A stretch of 64,000 nt of DNA from Qipengyuania pelagi (lineage in GTDB: Bacteria; Pseudomonadota; Alphaproteobacteria; Sphingomonadales; Sphingomonadaceae). The notes under the pieces are model-generated. The model was not told where the DNA came from. It was given only the letters and a program-made list of their open reading frames with translations, and made no database searches. The stretch spans positions 35,674-99,673 of the forward strand of contig NZ_WTYD01000003.1 in the NCBI RefSeq assembly GCF_009827295.1, read 5' to 3'. The position numbers and the translations under genes are program-made. Positions within the stretch are counted from its first letter, which is position 1. Every line of letters begins with the position of its first letter. This document shows, in pieces, positions 48,088 through 58,387 of this stretch.

Positions 48088-48257
48088 GGTTCACGTCTCC
48101 CGGTCCAGGTTCGCGCCAGGCCTTCGCTGACCAGCTGATCGCCAAGCGAGCGGCCGCCGCGCGTTACAACCCGCAATTTGCGACCGTACTGATCCTCGTC
48201 TCTGCTACCGATGGTCCTCAGTTCAAAGGGCCCGCCATTCAGTAATTCGACAAGGCG
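48078..48257 (-). pseudogene. Truncated thermonuclease-like gene (C-terminal part only)
   Basis: The minus-strand frame ending at 48078 reads RLVELLNGGPFEL, DEDQYGRKLRVVTRGGRSLG and DQLVSEGLARTW and ends EPWC, which is the C-terminal third of staphylococcal-nuclease-type (thermonuclease) proteins. Upstream of about 48257 the frame runs into antisense of the helicase piece and loses any similarity. The N-terminal catalytic part is therefore missing. Confidence 0.7.
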
Positions 48258-49472
48258 GTGCTCGAAGATGCACGTCGCGACTGGGAAGCGCTTGGCGGGC
48301 TGCCGCTCGATCTCCAGCCGCTCTTGCGCTGGAAACTCGGCCAGCCCGTAACGATGTCCGAAGGCATTCTCTTCGTCACCTATCCGACGCTGCGCTCGGG
48401 CCGCGCCGAGGATACGCGGCTCGACCAGATCCTTGCCTGGGCGGGCGAGAATTTCGATGGCGTGATCGCTTTTGACGAAGCCCACGCCATGGCCAATGCG
48501 CTCGGGGGCTCTTCAATCCGCGGCAAGGTCAAGGGCTCCGAACAAGGGATGGCGGGCCTCAGGCTGCAGAACAATCTCCCGCGCGCCCGCGTGCTCTACG
48601 CGTCTGCCACCGGCGCCTCGGACATTGCCAACCTCGGTTACACCTCCCGGCTTGGCCTGTGGGGACCCGAGACCGCTTTCCCGACCCACGAGGCGTTCAT
48701 GACCGAGATCCGCGCTGGCGGCGTCGCGGCGATGGAGCTCGTCGCCCGTGATCTCAAGGCCCAGGGCCTCTATCTTGCCCGTGCGCTGTCCTTTGCAGGG
48801 GTCGAGTACGAGATCCTCGAACACAGCCTGACCGAAGCACAGGTGCGGATCTACGACGCCTATGCCGATGCCTGGGCGATCATTCACCGCAATCTCGAAG
48901 CGGCGCTCGAAGCAACCCGCGTGGTCGACGAGGACAGCGGCGATACGCTCAATCGCAATGCCAAGGCGGCAGCGCATTCGATCTTCGAAGGCACCAAGCA
49001 GCGGTTCTTTGCCCAGCTCCTGCTCTCGATGAAGCTGCCGAGCCTGATCCCGGCGATGGAAGCAGCTCTTGGCGAAGAGCATTCGGTTGTCGTGCAGCTG
49101 GTCTCGACCGCCGAGGCCATGCTCGACCGGCGCCTTGCCGACCTTACCGTGGAAGAACGCGAAGCTCTCGATATCGATCTGTCCCCGCGTGAATACGTCA
49201 AGGCCCGCACGCTCGAAGCACTCGACACCGCCGGCGGTCCTGAACTGGTCAGTCGCTATGCTGCATCGAAGAAGGCCGAACTGGCGAGTGCAGCCGAGCG
49301 CATCTTCTCCGGCAATTTCATCGGCGAGGCCGACGTCAAGGAGCGGGCGCAGGCTTGGGTTCCGCCGATCATGCGTTTCGCCAGTGCCGAGGAAGTCCAA
49401 TTGACCGACCACGAAGGAGACGAGGCGGTCAACGCAGAAGAATCTGACGAGATTGCCGAGCAGGCTGCCTGA
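48246..49472 (+). pseudogene. Strawberry-notch-type helicase fragment fused to an unrelated C-terminal tail
   Basis: From about 48246 the frame shows the middle of the strawberry-notch (SBNO) helicase family found on sphingomonad plasmids: EGILFVTYPTLRS, the Walker B-like FDEAHAMANALGG (DEAH at residues 73-76 from GTG 48258), LYASATGASDIANLGY, GLWGPETAFPTHEAF, GGVAAMELVARDLKA and TKQRFFAQLLLSMK. The N-terminal half with the ATP-binding Walker A motif is absent, and similarity stops near DLSPREYV (about 49200) where the helicase C domain should follow. The last 90 residues (YAASKKAELASAAERIF, AWVPPIMRFAS) resemble, from memory, the end of plasmid ParB-like proteins. Probably a deletion remnant. 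Confidence 0.65.
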
Positions 49473-49502
49473 CCCCTCCTGACAGGTCCAGGTCACTCGG
49501 CG

Positions 49503-49536
49503 GGCGGTCCGTCCCTTTCGGGACGGGCCGCCTTTT
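49503..49536 (+). terminator. Terminator after the helicase/ParB-like fragment
   Basis: A 13-bp stem with one G-T pair (49503-49515 with 49520-49532), loop TTTC, then TTTT. Confidence 0.9.
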
Positions 49537-49539
49537 CAA

Positions 49540-49944
49540 TGTCAAATTTGGGGCCGCTAGCCGTCGGTCCGCTTTTGACTGGCTTACGTTTGAAAGCTGC
49601 CGAAAGCGTTATAGTGCAAATCGGCCCAACGTTTGCCGGTCTGGAAAACGCCCTAAAACCGGTCATTCGAGTGACTGAGATTTTCGCCTGAGAACTACTA
49701 TTAGTTTACCGTAGACTCCATTGGTGCCTTACGATCTGATCGAGGCGGTTTGAAAGATCGCGCCGTGTTTTAACCGCTGTTGGCTTGGGTGCCGGTATTC
49801 ATCATGGCGTAGCAAGGCGGCGACCGCGCTTGAGAAGAATGCGACGTGGCGCTCGACCTTGATCTTGTTTGCAGGTTGCAGCCTTGCCTGAGCGACACCC
49901 TCGAGAAATTAGCGATTTTCGATGAATTGCGGTATCGGGGCACG
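49540..49944. other. Intergenic stretch without a supported gene
   Basis: Between the terminator and the GAF-Fis regulator. It contains GAAAGCTGCCGAAAGCG (49592-49608), a word shared with other island spacers, and an AT-richer block near 49,690-49,750 that may hold the regulator's promoter. Frames here look like non-coding DNA. Confidence 0.5.
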
Positions 49945-50892
49945 ATGACGGAACGGCATGAAGCAATTGTCGAAGAGGTTTTGCAATCCTCATCCAGTGC
50001 CGCGCATTCTCTTGTCGCGGCGAGCTGGTGTCGTTCCGGCCTAAGGCATGGTCTCGATGCCGGGGCCAATCGCGCATCGGAACTCGTGTCCGGTAGCGAC
50101 CTCACCCAACGACGGCAGCGCCATGAGTTGATGCTGGACGTCGCGCGGCCACTTCTCGACCAGTTGTTCCAGGCCGTTTCCGCTACCGGCTGTGCCGTGA
50201 TGCTGTCCGATAATAACGGCGTCGTGCTGGAAGCGCGCAGCCTGGCTGGCGATCGCGAACTCTTTGAGCGAGTTGGTCTGACCCCCGGCGGGGTATGGAG
50301 CGAGAGCCGGGAAGGCACCAATGGTATCGGCACATGCCTGATCGAGGGTCGGCCCGTCACGATCCACCGCAACGAACATTTCGCCAGTCGCAACATTGGT
50401 ATCAGCTGCATGGATGCGCCAGTGCGCGATGCGACCGGCCAGCTTGTCGGCGCGCTCGATATTTCGAATTGTCGCGACGATCACAGCGCCGCGATGGGGA
50501 TATTGGTGCAGAAGATTGTTCAGGACGCAGCGCGCCGGATCGAAAGTGGCATCTTTCGCAAACACTTCGCCGCGCATCGGATCGTCGATGCCAATCTGGC
50601 GGGCGGAGATGCAGCCCTGCTGGCCGTGGATCAGGACGACCTGGTCATTGGTGCAACCTTTGCCGCCAGGCACCGCTTCGGGCTGACCGACGCTTGCCTG
50701 GAAGCGCGCCGCACGGCTTCCGATATTCTCGGTAGTGAAGCAGCCCCGTCCCTCCACGACTCGGAACGGGCCGTGTTACGAAGAGCATTGGCGCAGGCCG
50801 GTGGCAACGCCACGCAGGCAGCAAAAGATCTCGGAATAGGGCGTGCGACGCTTTATCGGCGGATGGAAAAGGTTGGCTTGCAGCGCAGCTGA
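49945..50892 (+). CDS. GAF-Fis transcriptional regulator (AcoR-like, without AAA+ domain)
   Basis: The 315-residue product has a GAF-type sensor region (residues about 55-185: [40 protein letters not shown]) and a C-terminal Fis helix-turn-helix ([20 protein letters not shown] and [16 protein letters not shown]). The AcoR family normally has a sigma54-activating AAA+ domain between these parts; here it is absent, so regulation must work with ordinary promoters. Directly upstream of the aldehyde dehydrogenase gene, it is the likely regulator of the two-carbon module. Start ATG 49945 with GGGG upstream; a longer frame to 49846 is less likely. Confidence 0.85.
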   Translation: MTERHEAIVEEVLQSSSSAAHSLVAASWCRSGLRHGLDAGANRASELVSGSDLTQRRQRHELMLDVARPLLDQLFQAVSATGCAVMLSDNNGVVLEARSLAGDRELFERVGLTPGGVWSESREGTNGIGTCLIEGRPVTIHRNEHFASRNIGISCMDAPVRDATGQLVGALDISNCRDDHSAAMGILVQKIVQDAARRIESGIFRKHFAAHRIVDANLAGGDAALLAVDQDDLVIGATFAARHRFGLTDACLEARRTASDILGSEAAPSLHDSERAVLRRALAQAGGNATQAAKDLGIGRATLYRRMEKVGLQRS

Positions 50893-50910
50893 CACATACA
50901 CCGACCTAAG

Positions 50911-50928
50911 TGTCTCGATAGTGAGACA
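50911..50928. promoter_or_regulatory. Palindromic operator TGTCTC-N6-GAGACA
   Basis: A perfect inverted repeat with TGT-N12-ACA ends, the spacing described for AcoR-type activator sites. It lies 18 bp after the regulator stop and about 100 bp before the aldehyde dehydrogenase start. Binding by the GAF-Fis regulator is inferred from position. Confidence 0.6.
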
Positions 50929-51031
50929 GTCTGCCCATGCAATTGCCGGCGGGCTCTTTTCAGCACCGCTTTTTCGCGGAACCATCATCCTCACGACCGG
51001 GAGCACCCGGCAAATTCGAGAGGATCAACTG

Positions 51032-52552
51032 ATGGACATACAAACAAACCCCGCCGCTTCGATGACGGCTCCGTTTGCGGAGCGCTACGACAACTTCATC
51101 GGCGGCAAATGGGTGGCGCCCAAGGACGGGCGCTGTTTCGACAATATCTCCCCGATCACCGGCAAGGTGGTCGGTCAGGTCGCGCGCAGCCAGGGGGCGG
51201 ACATCGAGGCCGCGCTCGACGCGGCGCATGCCGCGAGGGATGCGTGGGGCCGCACCAGCGTTGGCGAGCGCGCGCTGATCCTCAACCGCATCGCCGACCG
51301 GATGGAGGAAAATCTCGAAAAGATCGCGATCGCGGAAACCTGGGACAACGGCAAACCGCTCCGCGAAACGATGGCCGCCGACATTCCGCTTGCGATCGAC
51401 CATTTCCGCTATTTCGCGGGCTGTATTCGCGCGCAGGAAGGCGGCATTTCGGAAATCGACCACGATACGGTCGCCTACCATTTTCACGAGCCGCTGGGCG
51501 TGGTCGGCCAGATCATTCCGTGGAACTTCCCGATCCTGATGGCGGTGTGGAAGCTCGCCCCCGCGCTGGCGGCTGGCAACTGCGTGGTGCTCAAACCTGC
51601 CGAGCAGACCCCGGCCTCGATCATGGTGCTGATGGAGCTGATCGGCGACCTGCTGCCCGCCGGCGTGGTCAACGTGGTCAACGGCTTCGGCGTGGAAGCG
51701 GGCAAGCCGCTCGCCAGCAGCAGCCGGATCGCCAAGATCGCCTTTACCGGCGAGACGAGCACCGGCCGCCTGATCATGCAATATGCGACCGAAAACCTGA
51801 TCCCGGTCACGCTGGAACTGGGCGGCAAGAGCCCGAACATCTTCTTCGAGGATGTGTGCCGCGAGGACGACGACTATCTCGACAAAGCAATCGAGGGCTT
51901 CGTGATGTTCGCGCTCAATCAGGGGGAGATCTGCACCTGTCCCAGCCGCGCGCTCGTGCATGAGAGCATCTACGACCGCTTTATGGAACGTGCGATGCAG
52001 CGCGTCGAAGCGATCAAGGCGGGCAATCCGCTCGACATGGAGACGATGATCGGCGCGCAGGCGAGCAGCGAACAGCGCGACAAGATCCTCTCCTACATCG
52101 ACATCGGCAAGCAGGAAGGTGCTGAGCTGCTGACCGGCGGCGAGGCGACGCGGTTCGAGGGCGAGATCGCGGACGGCTACTACGTCAAGCCGACCGTGTT
52201 CAGGGGCAACAACCGGATGCGCATCTTCCAGGAGGAGATCTTCGGTCCGGTCCTCTCGGTCACGACCTTCAAGGATCAGGACGAGGCGCTGAGCATCGCC
52301 AATGATACGCTCTATGGCCTCGGCGCAGGCGTATGGAGCCGCGATGCCAACACCTGCTACCGCTTCGGCCGGGCGATCCAGGCCGGGCGCGTGTGGACCA
52401 ACTGCTACCACGCCTATCCCGCCCATGCGGCGTTCGGCGGCTACAAGCAGTCGGGCATCGGACGCGAAAACCACCGCATGATGCTGGATCACTATCAGCA
52501 GACCAAGAACATGCTGGTCAGCTACAGCGCGAAGAAGCTCGGCTTCTTCTGA
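51032..52552 (+). CDS. NAD-dependent acetaldehyde/aldehyde dehydrogenase (ExaC/AcoD type)
   Basis: The 506-residue product has [23 protein letters not shown], the FTGETSTGR cofactor loop, Glu in LELGGKSPN and the catalytic Cys301 in [11 protein letters not shown], the form typical of acetaldehyde dehydrogenases of the AldB/ExaC/AcoD group. It oxidises acetaldehyde to acetate. GAGAGG precedes the ATG at 51032. After the stop a hairpin with 8-bp stem (52563-52570 with 52581-52588), lacking a T run, may tune expression of the next gene. Confidence 0.93.
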   Translation: MDIQTNPAASMTAPFAERYDNFIGGKWVAPKDGRCFDNISPITGKVVGQVARSQGADIEAALDAAHAARDAWGRTSVGERALILNRIADRMEENLEKIAIAETWDNGKPLRETMAADIPLAIDHFRYFAGCIRAQEGGISEIDHDTVAYHFHEPLGVVGQIIPWNFPILMAVWKLAPALAAGNCVVLKPAEQTPASIMVLMELIGDLLPAGVVNVVNGFGVEAGKPLASSSRIAKIAFTGETSTGRLIMQYATENLIPVTLELGGKSPNIFFEDVCREDDDYLDKAIEGFVMFALNQGEICTCPSRALVHESIYDRFMERAMQRVEAIKAGNPLDMETMIGAQASSEQRDKILSYIDIGKQEGAELLTGGEATRFEGEIADGYYVKPTVFRGNNRMRIFQEEIFGPVLSVTTFKDQDEALSIANDTLYGLGAGVWSRDANTCYRFGRAIQAGRVWTNCYHAYPAHAAFGGYKQSGIGRENHRMMLDHYQQTKNMLVSYSAKKLGFF

Positions 52553-52622
52553 GGCGACAGGCCGGTGCGGTGAAAGTCCGCCGCACCGCCCCCGAACACA
52601 ACAGAAATACAGGAGAATTGCT

Positions 52623-53654
52623 ATGAGCAAGAGCATGAAAGCCGCCGTCGTCCGCGCCTTCGGCGAACCGCTGCGGATCGAGGAAGTGCCGGTTCCGGAA
52701 GTGCAGCCGGGTATGATCCAGGTGGCCATCCAGGCCTCGGGCGTGTGCCACACCGATCTGCATGCCGCCGAAGGCGACTGGCCGGTCAAGCCCGAACCGC
52801 CCTTCATTCCCGGCCATGAAGGCGTCGGCTTCGTTTCCGCCGTGGGCAAAGGTGTAACCCATGTGAAGGAAGGCGACCGGGTCGGCGTGCCGTGGCTCTA
52901 CACCGCCTGCGGCCATTGCGTGCACTGTCTCGGCGGGTGGGAAACGCTGTGCGAAAGCCAGCTCAACACCGGCTATTCGGTCAATGGCGGGTTCGCCGAC
53001 TATGTTCTGGCCGACCCCAACTATGTCGGCCACCTGCCCGACAATGTGGGCTTCAACGAGATCGCGCCGGTGCTGTGCGCGGGCGTGACGGTCTACAAGG
53101 GCCTGAAAATGACCGAGACCAAGCCGGGCGATGCGGTGGCGATCTCCGGCATCGGCGGGCTTGGCCACATGGCAGTGCAATATGCGGTCGCGATGGGGCT
53201 GAACGTGGTTGCGGTCGACGTCGACGACGCCAAGCTCGAACTGGCGCGCAAGCTCGGCGCGGTGGAGACCGTGAACGCGCGGACCGACAATGACCCTGCC
53301 GCGACGGTCAAGCGCCTGACCGGCGGCGTGCGCGGCGCGCTGGTGACCGCGGTGAGCGAGAAGGCCTTCGAACAGGCGGTCGGCATGGTCGGGCGCGGTG
53401 GTACGCTTGCGCTCAACGGCCTGCCGCCGGGCGATTTCCCGCTCAACATCTTCGGCATGGTGCTGAACGGCATCACCGTGCGCGGCTCGATCGTGGGCAC
53501 GCGGCTGGACCTGCAGGAATCGCTCGATTTCGCAGGCGACGGCAAGGTGAAGGCGACGATCTCCACCGCCGGTCTGGACGACATCAATGCGGTGTTCGAC
53601 CGCATGCGGCAGGGCCAGATCGAAGGGCGCGTCGTCCTGGACATGACCCAATGA
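52623..53654 (+). CDS. adhP: Zinc alcohol dehydrogenase (AdhP type)
   Basis: The 343-residue product has catalytic zinc ligands in [23 protein letters not shown] and [12 protein letters not shown], the structural zinc cluster [15 protein letters not shown], and the NAD site [13 protein letters not shown] followed by [11 protein letters not shown] (Asp favours NAD over NADP). It interconverts ethanol and acetaldehyde. GGAG precedes the start. It overlaps the fused DUF779-Acs gene by ATGA. Confidence 0.93.
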   Translation: MSKSMKAAVVRAFGEPLRIEEVPVPEVQPGMIQVAIQASGVCHTDLHAAEGDWPVKPEPPFIPGHEGVGFVSAVGKGVTHVKEGDRVGVPWLYTACGHCVHCLGGWETLCESQLNTGYSVNGGFADYVLADPNYVGHLPDNVGFNEIAPVLCAGVTVYKGLKMTETKPGDAVAISGIGGLGHMAVQYAVAMGLNVVAVDVDDAKLELARKLGAVETVNARTDNDPAATVKRLTGGVRGALVTAVSEKAFEQAVGMVGRGGTLALNGLPPGDFPLNIFGMVLNGITVRGSIVGTRLDLQESLDFAGDGKVKATISTAGLDDINAVFDRMRQGQIEGRVVLDMTQ

Positions 53655-55930
53655 CGCAAAGTGCCGCGCCGGATGGCCGAGTGGTCCGTCGCGTGATCGC
53701 CACCGACGCGGCCACAGCCCTGCTGGGCCAGATCATCGAACGTCATGGCCCCGTGCTTATCCACCAGTCGGGCGGGTGCTGTGACGGCTCCAGCCCGATG
53801 GTCTATCCGCGCGGCGAGTTCCGCCTCGGCGGGTCGGACGTGCTGCTGGGCACGATCGGCACCACACCGGTCTATATCGGCGCGGCGCAGTTCGCGGTGT
53901 GGAAACACACGCAGCTGATCCTCGACGTGGTGGAAGGGCGAGGCGGCATGTTCAGCCTCGATAATGGAACGGGCCGGCGCTTCCTCGTGCGAAGCCGGAC
54001 CTATGGGGAGAGAGAAATCGCCATGTTGCACAAGGCCGACAGGTTTCGCGCCATGCAGGCATCGATCGACAGCGATGCGGACGCCTTCTGGCTGGACGAA
54101 GCGCACCGGCTCGACTGGAGCGTCTTCCCGACGAAGGCGGACGAGAGCAGCTTCGACAAGGGCGATTTCGGCATTCGCTGGTTCGCCGATGGCGAGCTGA
54201 ACGTCTCGGTCAATTGCCTCGACCGCCACCTCGAGACGCGCGGCGACCAGCCCGCGATCGTGTTCGAAGGCGACGAGCCGGACGAAGGGCGAACGCTCAC
54301 CTATCGTGAGCTGCACTGGCAAGTCTGCCGCTTCGCCAACGTCCTGAAAGCCAACGGGATCGGTAAGGGCGACCGGGTGATCCTTTACATGCCGATGGTG
54401 CCCGAAGCGGCGATTGCAATGCTCGCCTGCGCCCGGATCGGGGCGGTCCATTCGGTCGTCTTCGGCGGCTTCTCGCCCGACAGCCTGGCCGACCGGATCG
54501 CCGATTGCGACGCTACGCTGGTCGTCACCGCCGATGAAGGCACGCGCGGCGGCAAGCGCATTCCCCTCAAGGCCAATGTCGACAGCGCGCTGGAGCGCGC
54601 GAGCGGGGTCGACACGGTCATCGTCATGCAGCGGACGGGTGGCCAAGTATCGATGCGCAAGGGGCGCGACATCTTGTGGGAGGAGGCCTGCGCGGATGCC
54701 CCCGCCGATTGCCCGCCCGAAGCGATGAACGCGGAAGATCCGCTGTTCATCCTCTATACCTCCGGATCGACCGGCAAGCCCAAGGGCGTGCTGCACACCA
54801 CCGGCGGGTATCTGCTTTGGTCGACGCTGACCTTCGATCTGCTGTTCGGCCCCGAGGAGGGGAAGGATGTCGCCGACGATCTGTTCTGGTGCACCGCCGA
54901 TGTCGGCTGGATCACCGGGCACACCTATGTCGTCTACGGCCCGCTCTCCAACGGCGCGCGCACGGTCATGTTCGACGGGGTGCCCAACTATCCCGATCCG
55001 GGGCGCCTCTGGGAGACCAGCCAGCGCCTCGGCGTCACGATCTTCTACACCGCGCCGACCGCGATCCGCGCGCTGATGCGGCAGGGCGACCGGTGGGTGA
55101 CGCGCCACGACCTGTCCGCGATCCGCCTGCTGGGCACGGTGGGCGAGCCGATCAACCATGAGGCCTGGGAATGGTATCATGACATGGTCGGGCGCGGCGA
55201 ATGCCCGATCGTCGACACCTGGTGGCAGACCGAAACGGGCGGCGCACTGATTGCTCCCGTCCCCGGCGCTACCGAGACTAAGCCCGGCAGCGCGACCCTG
55301 CCACTCCCCGGCGTCGACCCCGAACTGGTCGATGGCGAAGGGCATCTTCTCACCGGCGCAACGGAGGGCAATCTGGTTCTCACCCGCAGCTGGCCGGGCA
55401 TGATGCGCACCATCTTCGGCGACCACGACCGGTTCTTCCAAACCTATTTCAGCACCTTCCCCGGCACCTATTTCACCGGCGACGGCGCGCGGCGCGACGA
55501 GGATGGCTATTACTGGATCACCGGCCGGGTCGACGACGTTATCAACGTGTCTGGGCACCGCATGGGCACTGCCGAAGTCGAAAATGCGCTGGACGAGCAT
55601 GTGCTGGTGGCCGAGGCCGCCGTCGTAGGCATGCCACATGATATCAAGGGCCAAGGCATCCATGCGTTCGTGACGCTGAAAGCCGGCGAAGAAGGCAGCG
55701 ATGCCTTGCGGCAGGAACTGCGTGACCTGGTGCGCAGCGAGATCGGACCATTCGCCACGCCCGACGTCATCCAATTCGCGCCCGACCTGCCCAAGACCCG
55801 GTCGGGCAAGATCATGCGCCGGGTTCTGCGCAAAATCGCCGAGGGGCAGCCTGACGAAATTGGTGACATCTCGACGCTGGCGGAGCCTGCGGTGGTCGAG
55901 GATCTGGTGGCCAAGCGCATGAGGCCGTGA
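53651..55930 (+). CDS. DUF779-acetyl-CoA synthetase fusion
   Basis: One 759-residue frame. Residues 1-118 are a complete DUF779 domain ([59 protein letters not shown]). From about residue 125 ([11 protein letters not shown]) a complete acetyl-CoA synthetase follows with the P-loop [61 protein letters not shown] and the acetylatable Lys region [11 protein letters not shown]. It should activate acetate to acetyl-CoA. DUF779 is normally a separate small protein encoded beside such aldehyde dehydrogenases; here stop and start are gone. An internal ATG with a good ribosome site (54005-54025) might also yield free Acs. Last gene of the module. Confidence 0.88.
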   Translation: MTQSAAPDGRVVRRVIATDAATALLGQIIERHGPVLIHQSGGCCDGSSPMVYPRGEFRLGGSDVLLGTIGTTPVYIGAAQFAVWKHTQLILDVVEGRGGMFSLDNGTGRRFLVRSRTYGEREIAMLHKADRFRAMQASIDSDADAFWLDEAHRLDWSVFPTKADESSFDKGDFGIRWFADGELNVSVNCLDRHLETRGDQPAIVFEGDEPDEGRTLTYRELHWQVCRFANVLKANGIGKGDRVILYMPMVPEAAIAMLACARIGAVHSVVFGGFSPDSLADRIADCDATLVVTADEGTRGGKRIPLKANVDSALERASGVDTVIVMQRTGGQVSMRKGRDILWEEACADAPADCPPEAMNAEDPLFILYTSGSTGKPKGVLHTTGGYLLWSTLTFDLLFGPEEGKDVADDLFWCTADVGWITGHTYVVYGPLSNGARTVMFDGVPNYPDPGRLWETSQRLGVTIFYTAPTAIRALMRQGDRWVTRHDLSAIRLLGTVGEPINHEAWEWYHDMVGRGECPIVDTWWQTETGGALIAPVPGATETKPGSATLPLPGVDPELVDGEGHLLTGATEGNLVLTRSWPGMMRTIFGDHDRFFQTYFSTFPGTYFTGDGARRDEDGYYWITGRVDDVINVSGHRMGTAEVENALDEHVLVAEAAVVGMPHDIKGQGIHAFVTLKAGEEGSDALRQELRDLVRSEIGPFATPDVIQFAPDLPKTRSGKIMRRVLRKIAEGQPDEIGDISTLAEPAVVEDLVAKRMRP
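54005..54025 (+). promoter_or_regulatory. Internal ribosome site and start codon for free acetyl-CoA synthetase
   Basis: GGGGAGAGAGA (54005-54015) precedes an in-frame ATG at 54023 (codon 125 of the fused gene), exactly where free-standing acetyl-CoA synthetases begin. Seen in sequence; use in the cell is inferred. Confidence 0.5.
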
Positions 55931-56192
55931 ACCTCGATTATTTGCTGTGGCCGCTAAGCCCGCTTTCTAGCTAAAACCAGACTGACCGCTGTCGGCCCCT
56001 TCGAGCCAGTCAGCTTTGCGCCTCATCTCGGTCATCCCAGCAGCTGTATGCCCTTCCTAAAAGCTGCCGTTCGCCGATTGTCCGCATCGGGTACGCCACT
56101 CGACGTCGGTGGGGTTTACTGAACAACAGGTCCAAAGTGACATGTAAATTTCGAAGGTGTCATTCAGCCACCATAGTACGCACCGACGATCG
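55931..56192. other. Spacer between the two-carbon module and the ATPase gene
   Basis: No gene supported. It contains AAAAGCTGCCGTTCGCC (56059-56075), a word shared with other island spacers. The genes on both sides converge here; no clean T-tailed hairpin was found. Confidence 0.5.
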
Positions 56193-58241
56193 CTATTTCC
56201 GTTCCCCTATCGTGCCAAAGCTTCCGAGCGTCCCCTTCGGCTTGCGATCGTAGGAGGAGCGCCCCTCTAGCATCTGCACAAAGGCCTCATTGCGATTGGT
56301 GGCGCGATCGACCAGACGATCGAAGGCGACGACCTCAAGCATGAGGTTGAGAGACTGGAAATACCGATACGCCATCTGCCCACCGTAGTTGGTGATGACA
56401 AAATCCTCCATCTGAAGGTATTTCTGGAGATTGTCGTTCCAATCGGCAATCACGTATCCGCGCACCATTGTGTCCGGCGGAACCGCGACCTCGCGACCCG
56501 CGGAGGTCTTTATCTTGCCCTTAGTGCGGATGTCTGAGATCTGTCGCTTCAGCTGGTCGACCGGGTTATTGGTCGAACTTTCGATGCCAGCGGCGTATCC
56601 CGTTTTTTGAGGGCGCTTCATCTCGACCACCATGAGCTCGTTCTGATTGTTGACGAGCAGGTCGTGCGCGTACTCCCCCTTGGCCCTGTGGTTGCCGTCC
56701 GGTGTGCGATCACTTGAGATGTACTGCGCGTAGGCCAAGTCGTCGTCTAACAGCCACAGGTTGTGCGAACTGTAGTCGATCTCGTCACTGTCCTTGTAAC
56801 GCGGATAGATCAACGCATGCACCTTATCCTCAGTAGCCAGCCCGCTCTCCTGCTTCTTCAGGAGTTCGCGGAAGATCGTGATGACGTGATTGCGATAGGC
56901 TACATAGACCGCCAGCGCCTCTTTGGCGTCTGCCGGGATCTGCGTCTTGACCAGATGCTCGAGCTGCTCGACGCTGGCGTTTTGGTCCAGCTTTGAAAAG
57001 TCGAACTTCTTGCGGAAGCGCTCCACGAATAGGTCCTGAGCCAGCTGCTCCCGCGTCTCTGTTATGGACCGTTTCCTAACGAAGTCCTCGGGCGAGCGGT
57101 CGCCAAGACCTCGCCGGAGCAGCGGATCGACCGCAATCAGATGCTCTACATCGGCGACCATCTTCGCACGACGCTCGCTGGTATAGGCGCTCTCGATCTC
57201 CAGAATATGCTGCTTTGCCAATGCGACGAGATGGTCCTTTATCGACTTCTTCACGCCGTCACGGACCACCTTGCCGTGGAGGTTCGTGATCCGGTCACGC
57301 GACTGCGACGAGACAAAGAAGTCGCTCGATACGGCCACCAGATAGAAGTAGCGGCGTAGACCGGTCTCGCTCGCTTCGACGAAAGGTTTGTTGTTCACGC
57401 CCGACGAAATGTTCTCCAAGTCGCTCGCGGCGCGGTTGTTGGCGTAAAAGTAGAGTCGGTGCTTCTTGGCCTGAGTCTCGTCGACCTTGAAGTAGCTGAA
57501 GTCGAACCGCCGGCTCGTTTGGCCGATTTCCAGATACTCTGTCCGGGATCCACCAACCAAAAGGGAATCGTTGAAGTGATCGTATAAATTGAAGCGTGCA
57601 TCATCAATGGCCAGTACCGTCTGCTTCGGGATCTTCCGCTGTATGAATTCGATCAGGAAATGATTGAGCAGAGCGGCAATTATGGCATCCTCGGCGACCT
57701 CGCCCAAATAGCGCTGGCCAGTGAGGTCGAAAAAGTCCGCAGCCTCATCAAGGGGCGACCGCATGAGCACGGTCAGCCCAGTATCGAAGCGATGCTCCCC
57801 CGCACCGTCACCCGCGTCGATCTCGACCAGGTTGTCATCGGTCGCGAACGGCTTGTAGCTATACGTCTCGCCCGTCACCGCGCCCGACGCGTCGGCCTCA
57901 CGGCAGGAGTAGAATACCTCTCTGAAGATCCTAAAGGCTATGAAGCGGCCGAACCCCTTGCCGCCCCGCTCGAACTTGTTGCCGGTCAACGGTGTAAGGA
58001 AGGCAGCGAGGTTATTGTCGTCGAGCCCGACGCCGTTGTCAGCGATGACTATCTGGCGATCACCACTTGAGATCTCGATCTCGATGCGGCCTTGCCGCTC
58101 TACATCACCCCCATAGCGCTCCTCGATGGAATGAAGGGAGTTCGAGACAGCCTCGAACAGCGGAAAGAGGAAGCCGTGCAGACCTTCAGGCAGCGTGGCG
58201 CGCCTGACCTCGGAGGCTAAATCGATTGACTTGTGCTTCAT
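56193..58241 (-). CDS. GHKL ATPase with C-terminal PD-(D/E)xK-like motif (putative defence protein)
   Basis: The 682-residue product begins MKHKSIDLASEVRRATLPEG. The N-terminal GHKL (Hsp90/MutL-type) fold has N-box Glu30/Asn34 (FEAVSNSLHS), G1 box DNGVGLD (68-74) and G2 box GGKGFGRFIAF (93-103), so ATP binding is expected. A middle helical region (about 230-480) follows. The C-terminal part has YAHDLLVNNQNELMVVEMKRP: Asp527, then Glu540-x-Lys542, the classic PD-(D/E)xK arrangement of nucleases. An ATP-gated DNA- or RNA-cutting protein is inferred. I chose ATG 58241 because the GHKL helix starts there; the frame extends to 58301. It lies 146 bp after the 491-residue protein in the same direction. 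Confidence 0.75.
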   Translation of the reverse strand: MKHKSIDLASEVRRATLPEGLHGFLFPLFEAVSNSLHSIEERYGGDVERQGRIEIEISSGDRQIVIADNGVGLDDNNLAAFLTPLTGNKFERGGKGFGRFIAFRIFREVFYSCREADASGAVTGETYSYKPFATDDNLVEIDAGDGAGEHRFDTGLTVLMRSPLDEAADFFDLTGQRYLGEVAEDAIIAALLNHFLIEFIQRKIPKQTVLAIDDARFNLYDHFNDSLLVGGSRTEYLEIGQTSRRFDFSYFKVDETQAKKHRLYFYANNRAASDLENISSGVNNKPFVEASETGLRRYFYLVAVSSDFFVSSQSRDRITNLHGKVVRDGVKKSIKDHLVALAKQHILEIESAYTSERRAKMVADVEHLIAVDPLLRRGLGDRSPEDFVRKRSITETREQLAQDLFVERFRKKFDFSKLDQNASVEQLEHLVKTQIPADAKEALAVYVAYRNHVITIFRELLKKQESGLATEDKVHALIYPRYKDSDEIDYSSHNLWLLDDDLAYAQYISSDRTPDGNHRAKGEYAHDLLVNNQNELMVVEMKRPQKTGYAAGIESSTNNPVDQLKRQISDIRTKGKIKTSAGREVAVPPDTMVRGYVIADWNDNLQKYLQMEDFVITNYGGQMAYRYFQSLNLMLEVVAFDRLVDRATNRNEAFVQMLEGRSSYDRKPKGTLGSFGTIGERK

Positions 58242-58387
58242 GTATGACCCCGGGAGGAACGGCCGACGCAAGACGGATACAAGATTCCCCGCGCGTGCCA
58301 AGAGAGCAAGCCCACGCTGGCGAAAGGGCTGCTAGCACCGGAGGCCGGCTGATCGGTCATGCGCGCGGCGGTTCCGGTCCCTCGCTT

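Noticed and set aside
50932..50947. Possible sigma54 promoter (TGCCCATGCAATTGC) before the aldehyde dehydrogenase gene
   Set aside because: The essential GG of the -24 element is GC, and the adjacent regulator lacks the AAA+ domain needed to use sigma54.
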